DNA of 64,000 nucleotides from Thermoflexus hugenholtzii JAD2. GTDB lineage: Bacteria > Chloroflexota > Anaerolineae > J036 > Brachytrichaceae. Positions 8,905 to 18,100 of this stretch are shown one piece after another. Position numbers and translations under genes: made by a program. The stretch spans positions 27,151 to 91,150 of the forward strand of contig CAMDWA010000002.1 in assembly GCA_945877855.1 (NCBI GenBank), given 5' to 3'. How positions within the stretch are numbered: the first letter of the stretch is position 1; every line of letters begins with the position of its first letter. The notes beneath the pieces were generated by a model. The model ran no database searches and was not told where the DNA came from. It was given only the letters and a program-made list of their open reading frames with translations.

Positions 8905-9903
8905 TTAGTTATATAACCATGTTCGAACCCAGTGACCGGGTTCGACCTCTTTCAAGGGTGGAACTTCATTCAAGCAACGTTCGCGGGCAAGACCTTCGCA
9001 AACAGTGCAACGTGGTTCAAACCGACACCCGGGAGGTGGGTTAAGCAAATTGGGCACTGAGCCTTGAATCGTATCGAGCCGCTCGCGCACAACACCAAGC
9101 ACAGGGATTGAGTTGATTAGACCTTTGGTGTAAGGGTGCATTGGTCTCGCAAACAATGTTCTTACATCTGCCATTTCGACCACTTGCCCTGCATACATGA
9201 CTACCACGCGCTCGGCCATTTCTGCCACGACCCCAAGGTCATGGGTAATGAGCACAATTGAAGTGCCGGTTTTGTCACGTAATCCACGCATTAGGTCAAG
9301 AATTTGAGCCTGAATCGTCACGTCTAACGCTGTGGTCGGTTCATCTGCAATGAGCAACTCTGGTGCACAAGCCAAGGCCATTGCAATCATGACACGTTGG
9401 GCTTGACCACCTGAAATTTCGTGGGGGTAAGCGTTGGCGCGTTTTTGCGGCTCTGGAATACCAACCATGCGCAATAACTCGACTGCACGTTCACGACCGG
9501 CTTGCTTCCCCATCGATTTGTGAATATTTAACACTTCGGCAATTTGGTCGCCAATCTTAAAAACCGGGTTTAAGCAGGTTGTCGGCTGTTGAAAAATCAT
9601 CGAGATGCGATTTCCACGAATCTTTGTCATCTCTTTTTCCGACATGTCTAGCAGGTTTTTGCCATCAAACATGATGCGGCCCTCAACTACTTTGCCCGGG
9701 GGGGCCACGAGGCGCATAATTGAAAGCGATGTGACGCTTTTGCCACACCCTGATTCACCTACAATTCCAACGGTTTCTCCTTTGCGAACTTGAATATCAA
9801 TGCCATCTACGGCTTTAACCACACCATCTTCGGTGAAAAAGTGTGTTTTCAAGTTCTGAATGTCGAGCAAAACATCGTTGCTCTTCCCATGATTGTCTGC
9901 CAT
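8905..9903 (-). CDS. oppD: Peptide ABC transporter ATP-binding protein (OppD/DppD type)
   Basis: A 332-residue ABC ATPase with Walker A GESGCGKSVTS, signature SGGQAQRVMIAMAL, Walker B LLIADEPTTALDVT and the OppD-type C-terminal extension with CRFEPRCTVC. It is the first gene of a minus-strand pair with oppF and would energise import of oligopeptides across the cytoplasmic membrane. The ATG at 9903 is preceded by a purine-rich GAGGAGAAG ribosome-binding site. The AT-rich 150 bp upstream on this strand probably holds the promoter, but I cannot pick the boxes with confidence. Confidence 0.92.
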   Translation of the reverse strand: MADNHGKSNDVLLDIQNLKTHFFTEDGVVKAVDGIDIQVRKGETVGIVGESGCGKSVTSLSIMRLVAPPGKVVEGRIMFDGKNLLDMSEKEMTKIRGNRISMIFQQPTTCLNPVFKIGDQIAEVLNIHKSMGKQAGRERAVELLRMVGIPEPQKRANAYPHEISGGQAQRVMIAMALACAPELLIADEPTTALDVTIQAQILDLMRGLRDKTGTSIVLITHDLGVVAEMAERVVVMYAGQVVEMADVRTLFARPMHPYTKGLINSIPVLGVVRERLDTIQGSVPNLLNPPPGCRFEPRCTVCEGLARERCLNEVPPLKEVEPGHWVRTWLYN

Positions 9904-10195
9904 TCGGGTTTTCTTCTCCTCTAATGATTAAAACAATAAATTTAATTGATTAAAAACAAGTTACACAACATCGTATATCTTAACTTATTTTTCAAGTGCT
10001 TAGAGCTATTTTTCAATGTAAAAAAGGGCAAAAATAAAATTTGAGGTTTTCCCTCATTTTTTATTCAGCCAAATATCATTATAAAGGGGATTTTGGGCAT
10101 CTTTATTTATTGATTTTGGGCATCTGATTACGAAGCAGCGAGTGTGAGTATAATCAACTTGCACATTAAAAAGATTGAATATTATCGAAGTTGTC

Positions 10196-10345
10196 CTAAT
10201 CGCCCGGATGCGTGGGATGCGCCAAGTTATTGGCGTGGCGGAAGTTGGTGAAATTAGCCCAACACTGTGCCGCAACTGTGATTGTAAGTAAAAAGCGTTC
10301 ATTGCTCAATGCTTACATAAGTCAGGATGCCGACTTCGATTTATA
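10196..10345 (+). ncRNA. Cobalamin (B12) riboswitch
   Basis: The conserved core of a cobalamin aptamer is readable in order: GGTGAAATTAGCCC, then CTGTGCCGCAACTGTGAT (the CCGCAACTGT block) and finally AGTCAGGATGCCGACTT, the usual AGCCAGGA-type element, with a variable hairpin between. It precedes a corrinoid-binding lipoprotein and the cobT gene. An intrinsic terminator about 90 nt downstream suggests transcriptional control. Exact P1 boundaries are approximate. Confidence 0.9.
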
Positions 10346-10379
10346 CATTTCATCCTTCTCGTGATCAAGGAGGTGGCCT

Positions 10380-10397
10380 ATGATTAATGCACCCTAA
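10380..10397 (+). CDS. Possible five-codon leader peptide (MINAP)
   Basis: An AAGGAGGT Shine-Dalgarno (10367-10374) lies 5 nt before ATG ATT AAT GCA CCC TAA. This is the strongest ribosome-binding site in the region, yet it serves only five codons, placed between the B12 aptamer and its terminator. It could be a leader peptide that couples translation to termination, or the SD may be a leftover of an ancestral gene start. The function is inferred only from position. Confidence 0.35.
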   Translation: MINAP

Positions 10398-10433
10398 ACG
10401 GTAGTTTTATTGTATTTTTCAATGCATCAGCGG

Positions 10434-10468
10434 CCCCCCAGTTTTCTATTAGAAGCTGGGGGTTTTTT
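10434..10468 (+). terminator. Rho-independent terminator downstream of the B12 riboswitch
   Basis: A CCCCCAG / CTGGGGG stem with an inner TTCT/AGAA extension is followed by TTTTTT. It lies between the aptamer and the corrinoid-binding lipoprotein gene and is the likely expression platform. Confidence 0.85.
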
Positions 10469-10483
10469 GTTATATACCAAGAA

Positions 10484-10600
10484 GCGTATCTTCTCAATAA
10501 TTGGGGGAGACCCCAAAAAGATGAAGGGCCTATTTCGCTATCTATCCTCACAAGCTACGCTTGTGAGGATAGATAGCGAAATAGGCAAAATCTTTCATCT
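10484..10600. repeat. MITE-like fold-back element inserted between riboswitch and gene
   Basis: The left flank carries GTATCTTCTCAATAATTG and GGGGGAGACCCC, then perfect 28-bp arms at 10528-10555 and 10559-10586. The same flank recurs near 26.6 kb and, reversed, near 54.7 kb. It fills the gap between the riboswitch terminator and the ATG at 10616. Confidence 0.85.
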
Positions 10601-10615
10601 ACCAATAAAATTACC

Positions 10616-11941
10616 ATGAAAAAAATAATATTAATGAGCACAATGCTGCTTGTGGCTTGTGCTGCGCCTACCCCGCAACCCAATACACCAAAACCAGCGG
10701 CATCGCCAACAATTACAATTGTGCCATCCGCCGCACCAACTTCGTTGCCAACAGCCCTATTGGCTACCCCAACGGTTGCACCAACAAGTGTGCCTACGCC
10801 CAAACCTGCGCCGCCCAAAATCACTTCAAATTTGACCGATGGCTGTGCTACCGCATATGATGAAAATACAGATTATTTTCCAGAAAAAGTGCAGATCGCT
10901 TATGCAGCCAATTTAAAGGTTGAATATTTTAAAAACTACAAATTAGTAACGATCAGCAACCCTTGGCGTGGCGCTAAAGAACAATTTGGCTATGCATTGG
11001 TGCAATGTGGAACCCCAGCCCCCAAAGGGTTGCCGGCTGGTATCAGTGTAATCGAAGTGCCGATTAAGCGCATCATTGCCACCTCAACCACCGAAGTGGC
11101 TGCGTTAGATCGAATTGGGGCGACCGACAAAATTGTGGCGCTAGACTCATTTACCTATGTGAGCAATGCGAAAGTGCGCGACATGATCAAGGCTGACAAA
11201 CTTAAGGAAGTGGGGGCTGGCCCCAAAATCAATCTTGAGCAAGTATTAACCCTCAAGCCAGATATTGTGTTTGCCGCAGGTTTGGGGAACCCTGAATATG
11301 ACACCCACCCTAAGTTGGCCGAAGCCAAAGTAAATGTAGGTATTGATGCCAGTTATATGGAGCAATCGCCTTTGGGGCGCGCCGAGTGGAGCAAGTATTT
11401 GGCACTGTTTTTGAATCTCGAAGGCCAAGCGACCACGGCTTTTAACGAAGTGCAAGGCAAATATAACGCCACTGCCAATAAAATGAAAACAGCAAGTAAG
11501 AGACCGACTTCGTTAAATGGCATTCCGTTTAAAGATATTTGGTCGATATCGGGCGGGCAAAGCTATGCAGCTAAGTTTGTAATAGATGCCGGTGGGCAGC
11601 ACTTTTGGCCCGATGATACTTCGACCGGCAGCATTCCGCTTAAATTTGAGCAGGTGTTAGTCAAAGCGGCAAAGGCTGATTATTGGCTGTTAAATGCCTT
11701 TGATAAACCTGCTGACATGAAAGCGCTGTTTAAGATTGACCCACGTTTTAGCAATTTTGCCCCAGCCAAAACCGGCAATGTGTGGAATTTTGACAAGCGG
11801 GTAAATGAAAACGGTGGTAACGATTATTACGAAACCGGCTCGGCCAACCCACACCTCATTTTGGCTGACCTCGCCAAAATCTTTCACCCCGACTTGATGA
11901 AAGATCATGAGTTTGTGTTTTATCGGCAATTAGCCAAGTAA
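10616..11941 (+). CDS. Corrinoid/iron-type ABC transporter substrate-binding lipoprotein (BtuF-like)
   Basis: A 441-residue lipoprotein: signal peptide MKKIILMSTMLLVAC with the lipobox Cys at 15, a Pro/Thr/Ala linker to ~65, then a periplasmic-binding domain of the Fe-siderophore/B12 class (segments RIIATSTTEVAALDRIGATDKIVALD, EQVLTLKPDIVFA and WSISGGQSYAAKFVIDAGG). Family members deliver cobalamin, hemes or ferric siderophores to a BtuCD/FecCD-type importer. The B12 riboswitch upstream and the cob genes downstream argue for corrinoid uptake. No permease or ATPase for it is present in the window. Translation starts at an ATG without an obvious SD, immediately after a fold-back element. Confidence 0.85.
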   Translation: MKKIILMSTMLLVACAAPTPQPNTPKPAASPTITIVPSAAPTSLPTALLATPTVAPTSVPTPKPAPPKITSNLTDGCATAYDENTDYFPEKVQIAYAANLKVEYFKNYKLVTISNPWRGAKEQFGYALVQCGTPAPKGLPAGISVIEVPIKRIIATSTTEVAALDRIGATDKIVALDSFTYVSNAKVRDMIKADKLKEVGAGPKINLEQVLTLKPDIVFAAGLGNPEYDTHPKLAEAKVNVGIDASYMEQSPLGRAEWSKYLALFLNLEGQATTAFNEVQGKYNATANKMKTASKRPTSLNGIPFKDIWSISGGQSYAAKFVIDAGGQHFWPDDTSTGSIPLKFEQVLVKAAKADYWLLNAFDKPADMKALFKIDPRFSNFAPAKTGNVWNFDKRVNENGGNDYYETGSANPHLILADLAKIFHPDLMKDHEFVFYRQLAK

Positions 11942-11995
11942 GTGGATAGTGATAGTGGATAGTTTATGCCACTATCACTATTCACTAGCACTACC
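11941..11995. repeat. Fold-back array of GTGGATA / GTGATA units
   Basis: Units of GTGGATAGTGATAGTGGATAG are followed by the reverse-complement CACTATCACTATTCACTAG, forming an imperfect hairpin. It occupies nearly the whole gap before cobT. Confidence 0.75.
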
Positions 11996-12003
11996 CCCTT
12001 ATT

Positions 12004-13083
12004 ATGTTATCCCTCCCCACCATTCCCAAACTCGATACAACGGCGATGCAACGTGCCGCGGCACGCCAAAACACATTAACCAAACCCAACGGCAGTTTGG
12101 GGCGATTAGAATCGTTGGCAATTGGGTTAGCCGGTATGCAAGGGTGTGAACGACCTCAAATTCACCAACCCTGTATTATTGTGATTGCAGGGGATCATGG
12201 CATTACCCGCCAAGGCGTAAGCGCATACCCAGCCGAGGTCACACCACAAATGGTGCTTAATTATTTGCGTGGTGGGGCGGCAGTGAATGTGTTAGCACGA
12301 CATGCTGGAGCACAGATGCTGGTGGCGGATTTTGGGGTTGCGGCAGATATGCCCGCCCATCCTGCGCTCGTATCGCAGAAAATAGCTTATGGCACGCGAG
12401 ATTTCTCAATCGAACCGGCTATGACTGAAGCACAGGCCGAACAAGCCATTGCCCAAGGCATTGTCTTGGCAGATCGCGCCATCGACGAAGGGGCCGATTT
12501 AATCGTGCTGGGCGATATGGGCATCGGCAACACCACCGCTTCTGCCGCCATGATTGCGGCATTAACAGGCAAACCCGCTGCCGATGTAACTGGGCGGGGC
12601 ACGGGGGTTGATGATGTTACGTGGAAACGCAAAGTAGCCCTGATTGAACAAGCACTAACCACTTACCAGCTTCATTTGCCGCCTTACGATTTACATTCTG
12701 GTGCCGAAAATATTCCATTTGGCTTAAATTTATTGCGCCATGTGGGTGGTTTTGAAATTGGGGGGTTATGTGGGGTGGTGTTGGGTGCAGCTGCAAGGCG
12801 CGTGCCCGTGTTGGTTGATGGGGTGATCACAGGCGCAGCCGCGCTATTGGCGACAATGTTAGTCACAAATGCGCGTTATTATCTTATTGCCGCCCATCTT
12901 TCGGTTGAGCCGGGGCATCGCGCGGCCTTGGCTCATTTAGGTTTAACACCCTTGCTCGATTTAGAGTTGCGGCTTGGCGAAGGCAGTGGCGCAGCGCTCG
13001 CCATCCCGCTCATCGTCGCCGCATGTAAAGTGCTCAACGAAATGGCGACCTTCTCCGAAGCTGGAGTCTCAAATAATGGTTAA
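12004..13083 (+). CDS. cobT: Nicotinate-nucleotide--dimethylbenzimidazole phosphoribosyltransferase
   Basis: A 359-residue CobT. It transfers phosphoribose from NaMN to the lower-ligand base (normally 5,6-dimethylbenzimidazole), giving alpha-ribazole phosphate for nucleotide-loop assembly. Seen: GSLGRLESLA near the N-terminus, the VIAGDHGITRQGVSAYPAEVTPQMV block, GDMGIGNTTASAA, and the C-terminal LRLGEGSGAALAIPLI with the conserved catalytic-base Glu. Length is normal for the family. It follows the corrinoid-binding protein and is probably in the same riboswitch-controlled unit, although heptamer repeats fill the gaps on both sides. Confidence 0.95.
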   Translation: MLSLPTIPKLDTTAMQRAAARQNTLTKPNGSLGRLESLAIGLAGMQGCERPQIHQPCIIVIAGDHGITRQGVSAYPAEVTPQMVLNYLRGGAAVNVLARHAGAQMLVADFGVAADMPAHPALVSQKIAYGTRDFSIEPAMTEAQAEQAIAQGIVLADRAIDEGADLIVLGDMGIGNTTASAAMIAALTGKPAADVTGRGTGVDDVTWKRKVALIEQALTTYQLHLPPYDLHSGAENIPFGLNLLRHVGGFEIGGLCGVVLGAAARRVPVLVDGVITGAAALLATMLVTNARYYLIAAHLSVEPGHRAALAHLGLTPLLDLELRLGEGSGAALAIPLIVAACKVLNEMATFSEAGVSNNG

Positions 13084-13160
13084 TGGTCAATGGTTAATGG
13101 TTAATGAATAATCCTCAATTAACCATTAACCATTGACCATTGACCACTAACCATTAATAC
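13080..13160. repeat. Fold-back GGTTAAT / GGTCAAT heptamer array
   Basis: Four to five units of GGTTAATGGTCAATG are followed by the complementary ATTAACCATTAACCATTGACC. The first units overlap the cobT stop codon, and the last end next to the ATG of the ferredoxin gene. Confidence 0.85.
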
Positions 13161-13161
13161 T

Positions 13162-13482
13162 ATGACCCCTTACGCACGACATCTTTTTATTTGCACTGGG
13201 CAATATTGCGACCCAGCAGGCGAAGCACAAGCTTTGTATGACAAATTGCCACATATGTTAGGCGACCTCGCCCGTTATCGCAACCCTGAGCGCGTCAAAC
13301 GTGGCACATGCCCGTGCCTTGGGGTGTGCCAAAACGGCCCCATTGTGGTGGTTTATCCCGATGGGGTGTGGTATGAGAAAGTAGACGAAACCGGCTTAAG
13401 CCGTATTGTCGAAGAACATCTAAAACAAAATAAACCCGTAGAAGATTTGGTTTTTCATCGGCTGATGTCAGCCGAGGATTAA
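13162..13482 (+). CDS. Thioredoxin-like [2Fe-2S] ferredoxin associated with cobalamin synthesis
   Basis: A 106-residue protein with a [2Fe-2S] thioredoxin-like ferredoxin pattern: CTGQYC (C-x4-C) near residue 11 and [11 protein letters not shown] near residue 52, followed by the usual [11 protein letters not shown] strand. Such small ferredoxins occur in cob clusters (CbiW-like) and are thought to supply electrons, for example for corrinoid cobalt reduction before adenosylation; that role is inferred. The same fold forms the N-terminal domain of the CobN encoded downstream. A truncated second copy lies at 23758-23949 beside a second cobO, so ferredoxin and cobO were probably duplicated as a block. 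Confidence 0.85.
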   Translation: MTPYARHLFICTGQYCDPAGEAQALYDKLPHMLGDLARYRNPERVKRGTCPCLGVCQNGPIVVVYPDGVWYEKVDETGLSRIVEEHLKQNKPVEDLVFHRLMSAED

Positions 13483-13507
13483 TAAAAACAAGGAGTAATT
13501 AAAATTT

Positions 13508-13714
13508 ATGAATACCGTAACGCTCAATAAGCAAACCGCAGGCTTTAGTCAAGCCATTGCGCTGATTCTTTCAGCTTGTGCTCTCTTTTTTATTTTGGGG
13601 CTAGATCAAGGTCAGTTGCTTAGTGTGATTCAAGGCGATGTCGCTTACGCCCAAAATATCGTTCACGAAGCCACGCACGATATGCGCCACACGGCTGCAA
13701 TGCCTTGCCATTAG
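13508..13714 (+). CDS. cbtB: Cobalt transporter subunit CbtB
   Basis: A 68-residue protein with one transmembrane helix (~residues 16-38) and a His-containing C-terminus (HEATHDMRH, ending PCH), typical of CbtB. With CbtA it forms a predicted cobalt uptake system that is usually found under B12 riboswitch control. The start at 13508 has an AAGGAG ribosome-binding site at normal distance. The gene lies inside the cobalamin cluster, directly before cbtA. Confidence 0.9.
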   Translation: MNTVTLNKQTAGFSQAIALILSACALFFILGLDQGQLLSVIQGDVAYAQNIVHEATHDMRHTAAMPCH

Positions 13715-13740
13715 ACCGTTTGGGGTTGAATCAAACGATA

Positions 13741-13791
13741 TTGATGACACCGTAAGATTACTGCCAACCGATGTCCCTACGGTGACATCAA
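13741..13791 (+). promoter_or_regulatory. Stem-loop between cbtB and cbtA
   Basis: Arms 13741-13754 and 13778-13791 (TTGATGACACCGTA with its complement, one mismatch) enclose a 23-nt loop. There is no T tract, so it is more likely an mRNA-processing or differential-expression structure than a terminator. Confidence 0.45.
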
Positions 13792-13801
13792 CAAGAATAC
13801 T

Positions 13802-14524
13802 ATGCGCACTTTAAAACTAAATCAATCTTTGCTCTATGCACTTATAGCGGGTCTATTAGCTGCATTGGTTGTATCAGCTTTTCATGCTGTTATTACCGAG
13901 CCATTAATTGATCAAGCTATTGCTCTCGAAGAAACCGCCCATGAAGCAGGGCCACACACACATGCTGCCAACCCCACCGATGATGCTCCGATTATTAGCC
14001 GCGACAACCAAAAAATTGGGTTATGGATCGGCTATATTTTGCTAGGCAGCAGTTGGGCCGTGCTTTTTGGGTCAGTATATTACTTGGGGCAATCACATCT
14101 GCCGGGTCAATCATTAAACGAAAATTCGATATTTTTAGTCGCAGTCAGTTTATGGATATTTGCGATTTTGCCTGCGCTAAAATACCCCGCCACCCCCCCG
14201 GGTGTCGGCGATCCGAATACGATTTATTTTCGTCAAGCCACTTATTTAAGTCTTTTGGGCATTGGGGCGCTGGGTGCAGTTTTAGCCGCAGCCGTTTATT
14301 GGCGATCAAAAGCCAACGGGCTAAAACGCTGGTTGCTATCGCTTTACGTCATCATTTTTGTAACCCTATCGGCAATATTATTACTGCCCAATAATCCTGA
14401 TGCCATGACTGCACCAATGTCACTCGTGAATAATTTTCGTGTTTTATCTGTGCTGGGTTTATTGCTGTTTTGGCTGGTATTTGGGGTCACACACCGCTTT
14501 CAACTCAATCGATTTATCCAATAA
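13802..14524 (+). CDS. cbtA: Cobalt transporter subunit CbtA
   Basis: A 240-residue membrane protein with about five hydrophobic segments. The first helix [31 protein letters not shown] and the following His-rich loop HEAGPHTHA are the CbtA hallmarks; the loop may bind the metal. It is the predicted cobalt permease partner of CbtB. The family prediction rests on riboswitch and gene-neighbourhood evidence, and this locus fits, as cobN and other cobalamin genes follow directly. The stop is one base away from the cobO start. Confidence 0.9.
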   Translation: MRTLKLNQSLLYALIAGLLAALVVSAFHAVITEPLIDQAIALEETAHEAGPHTHAANPTDDAPIISRDNQKIGLWIGYILLGSSWAVLFGSVYYLGQSHLPGQSLNENSIFLVAVSLWIFAILPALKYPATPPGVGDPNTIYFRQATYLSLLGIGALGAVLAAAVYWRSKANGLKRWLLSLYVIIFVTLSAILLLPNNPDAMTAPMSLVNNFRVLSVLGLLLFWLVFGVTHRFQLNRFIQ

Positions 14525-14525
14525 T

Positions 14526-15122
14526 ATGTCTAATACAACCGAGTTACTCTCCACTGACGATGCCAAAGAGGCTCGTATTGCAGCCCGCCAAAATCGCAAA
14601 AAAAAAGGCCTTATCATTGTCAACACTGGCTCTGGCAAAGGCAAAACCACCGCAGCGCTCGGCATTTTGCTACGGGCGTGGGGGCGCGATATGCGCATCG
14701 GCGGCATCCAATTTTTTAAGCACGAGACCGCCAGTTTTGGCGAACTAAAGGCGCTGAAAAAAATGGGCGTTGAGCTAACCCCGATGGGCGATGGTTTTAC
14801 ATGGACCAGCAAGGATTTGGACGAAACCCAAGCCAAGGCACTGAATGGCTGGGAAGTTGCCAAACAAAAAATCGCCATCGGCAATTACGATATCTTTTTG
14901 CTCGACGAATTCACCTACGTTATGGCATTTGGCTGGCTTGACCCCAATGTGGTGGTGGAATGGCTAAAGGCCAACAAACCACCCATGCTACATCTCATCA
15001 TCACCGGTCGCCAAGCCCCGCCCGAGTTGGTCGAGTTGGCCGATTTGGTCACCGAAATGACGTTGGTCAAACACCCATTTAAAGAACAAGGCATTTTGGC
15101 CCAACCGGGCATTGAGTTTTAA
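14526..15122 (+). CDS. cobO: Cob(I)yrinic acid a,c-diamide adenosyltransferase
   Basis: A 198-residue CobO/BtuR/CobA-type adenosyltransferase that adds the 5'-deoxyadenosyl ligand to cob(I)alamin precursors with ATP. The P-loop is [13 protein letters not shown] (residues 34-46), after a basic N-terminus. Also present are [16 protein letters not shown] and the C-terminal [22 protein letters not shown] plus KHPF, all conserved. I start at the ATG at 14526; an upstream in-frame start overlapping cbtA adds unrelated sequence. The poly-A run encoding Lys-Lys-Met near 14757-14763 is A7 here and A6 in the broken paralogue. Confidence 0.95.
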   Translation: MSNTTELLSTDDAKEARIAARQNRKKKGLIIVNTGSGKGKTTAALGILLRAWGRDMRIGGIQFFKHETASFGELKALKKMGVELTPMGDGFTWTSKDLDETQAKALNGWEVAKQKIAIGNYDIFLLDEFTYVMAFGWLDPNVVVEWLKANKPPMLHLIITGRQAPPELVELADLVTEMTLVKHPFKEQGILAQPGIEF

Positions 15123-15198
15123 AAGTAGCAAGTGCAAAGTGGAAAGTAAAAAGTAAATTTCCCACTTTCCACTTTGCACTTTGCACTTTGCACTTCAT
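15123..15198. repeat. Fold-back GCAAAGT / GGAAAGT heptamer array
   Basis: Units AAGTGCAAAGTGGAAAGT are followed by the complementary ACTTTCCACTTTGCACTT. The array fills the cobO-cobN gap and ends two bases before the cobN ATG. Confidence 0.85.
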
Positions 15199-15199
15199 C

Positions 15200-18100
15200 A
15201 TGAACCAAAATCGCGTAACCCGTAGCGACGGCAAAAATATTAACCTCGTGCTAAAACAGGGCCACCTGTTTGTGTGTCGTGGGTGATGTTGTGGTCACGT
15301 AGAACGTGGCTATGCACCCGTGCCGGTGCAGCTATATCAAACCGAATGGGAGCGGCGTAAAATCCGCAACCGCGTGCACCTGACTATGGGGGAAGGGGCA
15401 TGCCTTGGCCCGTGCTCGCTTGCCAACATCACCATGCTGATTTTTGACGGGGCGGCGGTGTGGCTACAAAACATGCACACCGATGCCCAAGTGTTGGCAC
15501 TATACGACTACATCGAGGCCATGATTGCGGCAAATACCTATTTGCCGCCACCGCCTGCGCTGGCGCCCTATGTTTTTCAGGCTTATGACTGGCAAACGCA
15601 AAAAACTGCGACCCCTGCGCCCTTGCCGCCCAGCCCCACGCCTATTCAAATTCGCCCAGCCACTGCCGATTTTGTCTTTCTTACTCACGCTGACACCGAT
15701 TTGCTGATTTTAGACAAAGCCAAAGCCCTGCTACCAACCGAGTTTGCCGCCATGCGTGGCTTCAATGCCGCCGAATTTGACACCCGCGCCAAAGTTGATG
15801 CCTTTATCTTAGACGAAGTCAGCGAGGTGAAAATTGTATTGGCGCGGTTGCTTACGCTAGACGACACGCTGCTCAGCCAATTGCGCGACCACTGCGTTGA
15901 ATATGGCAAAGCCTTGGTGCTGGTATCGGGAACCGATGTGCCAGATATTGGGCTGGCAAAATTTAGCACGGTGTCACCCGCCGTGCAAACCGACACGCTC
16001 GGCTATTTTCGTGCAGGCGGGGCCAGCAATTTGGCGCAATTGTTGCGCTTTTTAAGCGACCATTTGCTCGCCACTGGCTTTGGCTACGAGCCACCTATGG
16101 CCCAAGCCCAACTTGGCTTAGCTCGACCCTTTGTCAAGAGCCATAACCCCAATTGCCTCACCATCGGCATTTTGTTTTATCGCGCCTATCACCTCAGCGG
16201 CAATATGGCCTTTGTTGATGCTCTCATTCACGAGATCGAGGCGCAAGGGGCACAAGCCTTGCCTATTTATGTGCCCGCGACCAAAGAAGCCAACCTGGCT
16301 GCGCTGGGGTTAGAAGGCGTAGCCGATGTATTTATTTCGACCCTCGCCAATGCCGGCTTGTGGCGCGATACCGCCACCAACGGCACTGAAGGCGCACCCG
16401 CTGGCATGATCGGCGATTGTGTCGTCATTCAGTCCCCCATTAGCAGCAGCACCCGCACCCAATGGGAAGCCAGTATGCGTGGGCTAAACCCGCGTGACAC
16501 CATTACTACAGTCGTATTGCCAGAATTTGACGGGGCCATCATCGGCCCGCCGATTGCCTTTAAACAAGATCACGCGCTCACCTTCGAGATTGCGCCTGAC
16601 CGTATTCGGCGGGTGGTGGGAATTGCTGTGAAATGGGCGGCATTGCGCCACAAACCCAATGCCGAAAAGCGCGTTGCCTTTGTGCTGACCAACGCTTCGG
16701 CCAAAGCCGCAAAAATCGGCAATGCGGTGGGGTTAGATGCGCCAGCCTCGCTCACGCGCTTATTGAGCCATATGCAACAAGCCGGTTATGTGACCGGCGA
16801 TTGGGAACACGTTGTGCGTGAATGGGCAAAAAATTCGGGCGAAGATTCTGCCGAGGATTCGGGCAAAACGCCAATGTCGCTCAGCGATGCGCTCATTCAC
16901 ATGTTGATTGCGCGAGGCAGCTACGACAAAGAATTTCTGGCCGACTTTCAACTTGAGCAAGCCATCGGCAGCGTTGGCAAAAATGACTATGCGCGTTGGC
17001 ACAATGAGCTAACCCAATTGCAAAAACAACAAATGGATGGGCGTTGGGGCGAGCCGCCGGGCGGGGCATTTCATCATCAAGGCAAATTGGTGTTTGCCGG
17101 GCTGCAATTTGAGCAAGTGTTTATTGGCTTACAACCGCCACGCGGTTATGGCATGGACCCGCGTCTCATTTATCACACCCCCGATCTGTCCCCCACGCAT
17201 CATTATCATGCGTTTTATACTTGGCTCGCCAAACCACAAGCCGAGGGCGGCTGGGGGGCGGATGCCATTGTGCACATGGGCAAACATGGCACGCTCGAAT
17301 GGCTGCCTGGCAAATCGTTAGGACTGTCTCAACACTGTTACCCCGACACGTTTTTGGCCGATGTGCCGCTCATTTACCCATTCATTTTGAATGACCCCGG
17401 CGAAGGAATGCAGGCCAAACGCCGCGCCCATGCCGTTATCGTTGATCATCTCACCCCGCCGCTCACTAATGCCGAGCTTTATGATGAGCTGAATGAATTA
17501 TTGCAGTTGGTGGATGAATATTACCAACTCGAAGCCACCGACCCCAGCAAATTGCCCAGCTTGCAGCGACAAATTTGGGATTTGATGAAAAAAGCCCATT
17601 TAGATGACGATTTGCAACGGCTGTCGCAAAAGCAAGCTGAATTACATGGGCATACATGGGATATGGTTGAGACGGACGAAGGCTTGCCCGTCACCCTTGT
17701 CGAGATGCAAGGCATCGATTTCTCGCACATGCTCGAAGATATTCAGGGCTATTTGTGCGAATTGCATGGCGCACAGATTCGAGATGGTTTGCACATCTTG
17801 GGCGAGATTCCGAGCGGTGAAGCCTTGGGGGATTTGCTATTTGCCCTGACGCGCTTGCCCAATCTCAATATTCCCAGCTTGCGTGATACGGTTGCCGCCA
17901 ATTTGGGCGTTTCGCTCGATGACAAACGCGCCATGCTCGATGTTGATGTGCGTTGCCGTGAGTTGATTCGTGACTTCCTATCGCTCACCCCTCGCTCCTC
18001 CCAACTGGGAGGGGAAAAAGATTCCCCTCCCAGTTGGGAGGAGCGAGGGGTGGGCCAAACGCTTACCTTCATCCGAGATACTTTGCTGCCCAATTTACGC

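Noticed and set aside
11246..11455. Minus-strand frames within the BtuF-like, CobT and CobN genes
   Set aside because: They are antisense to conserved domains and have no start signals or similarity; CobN alone has many such shadows.
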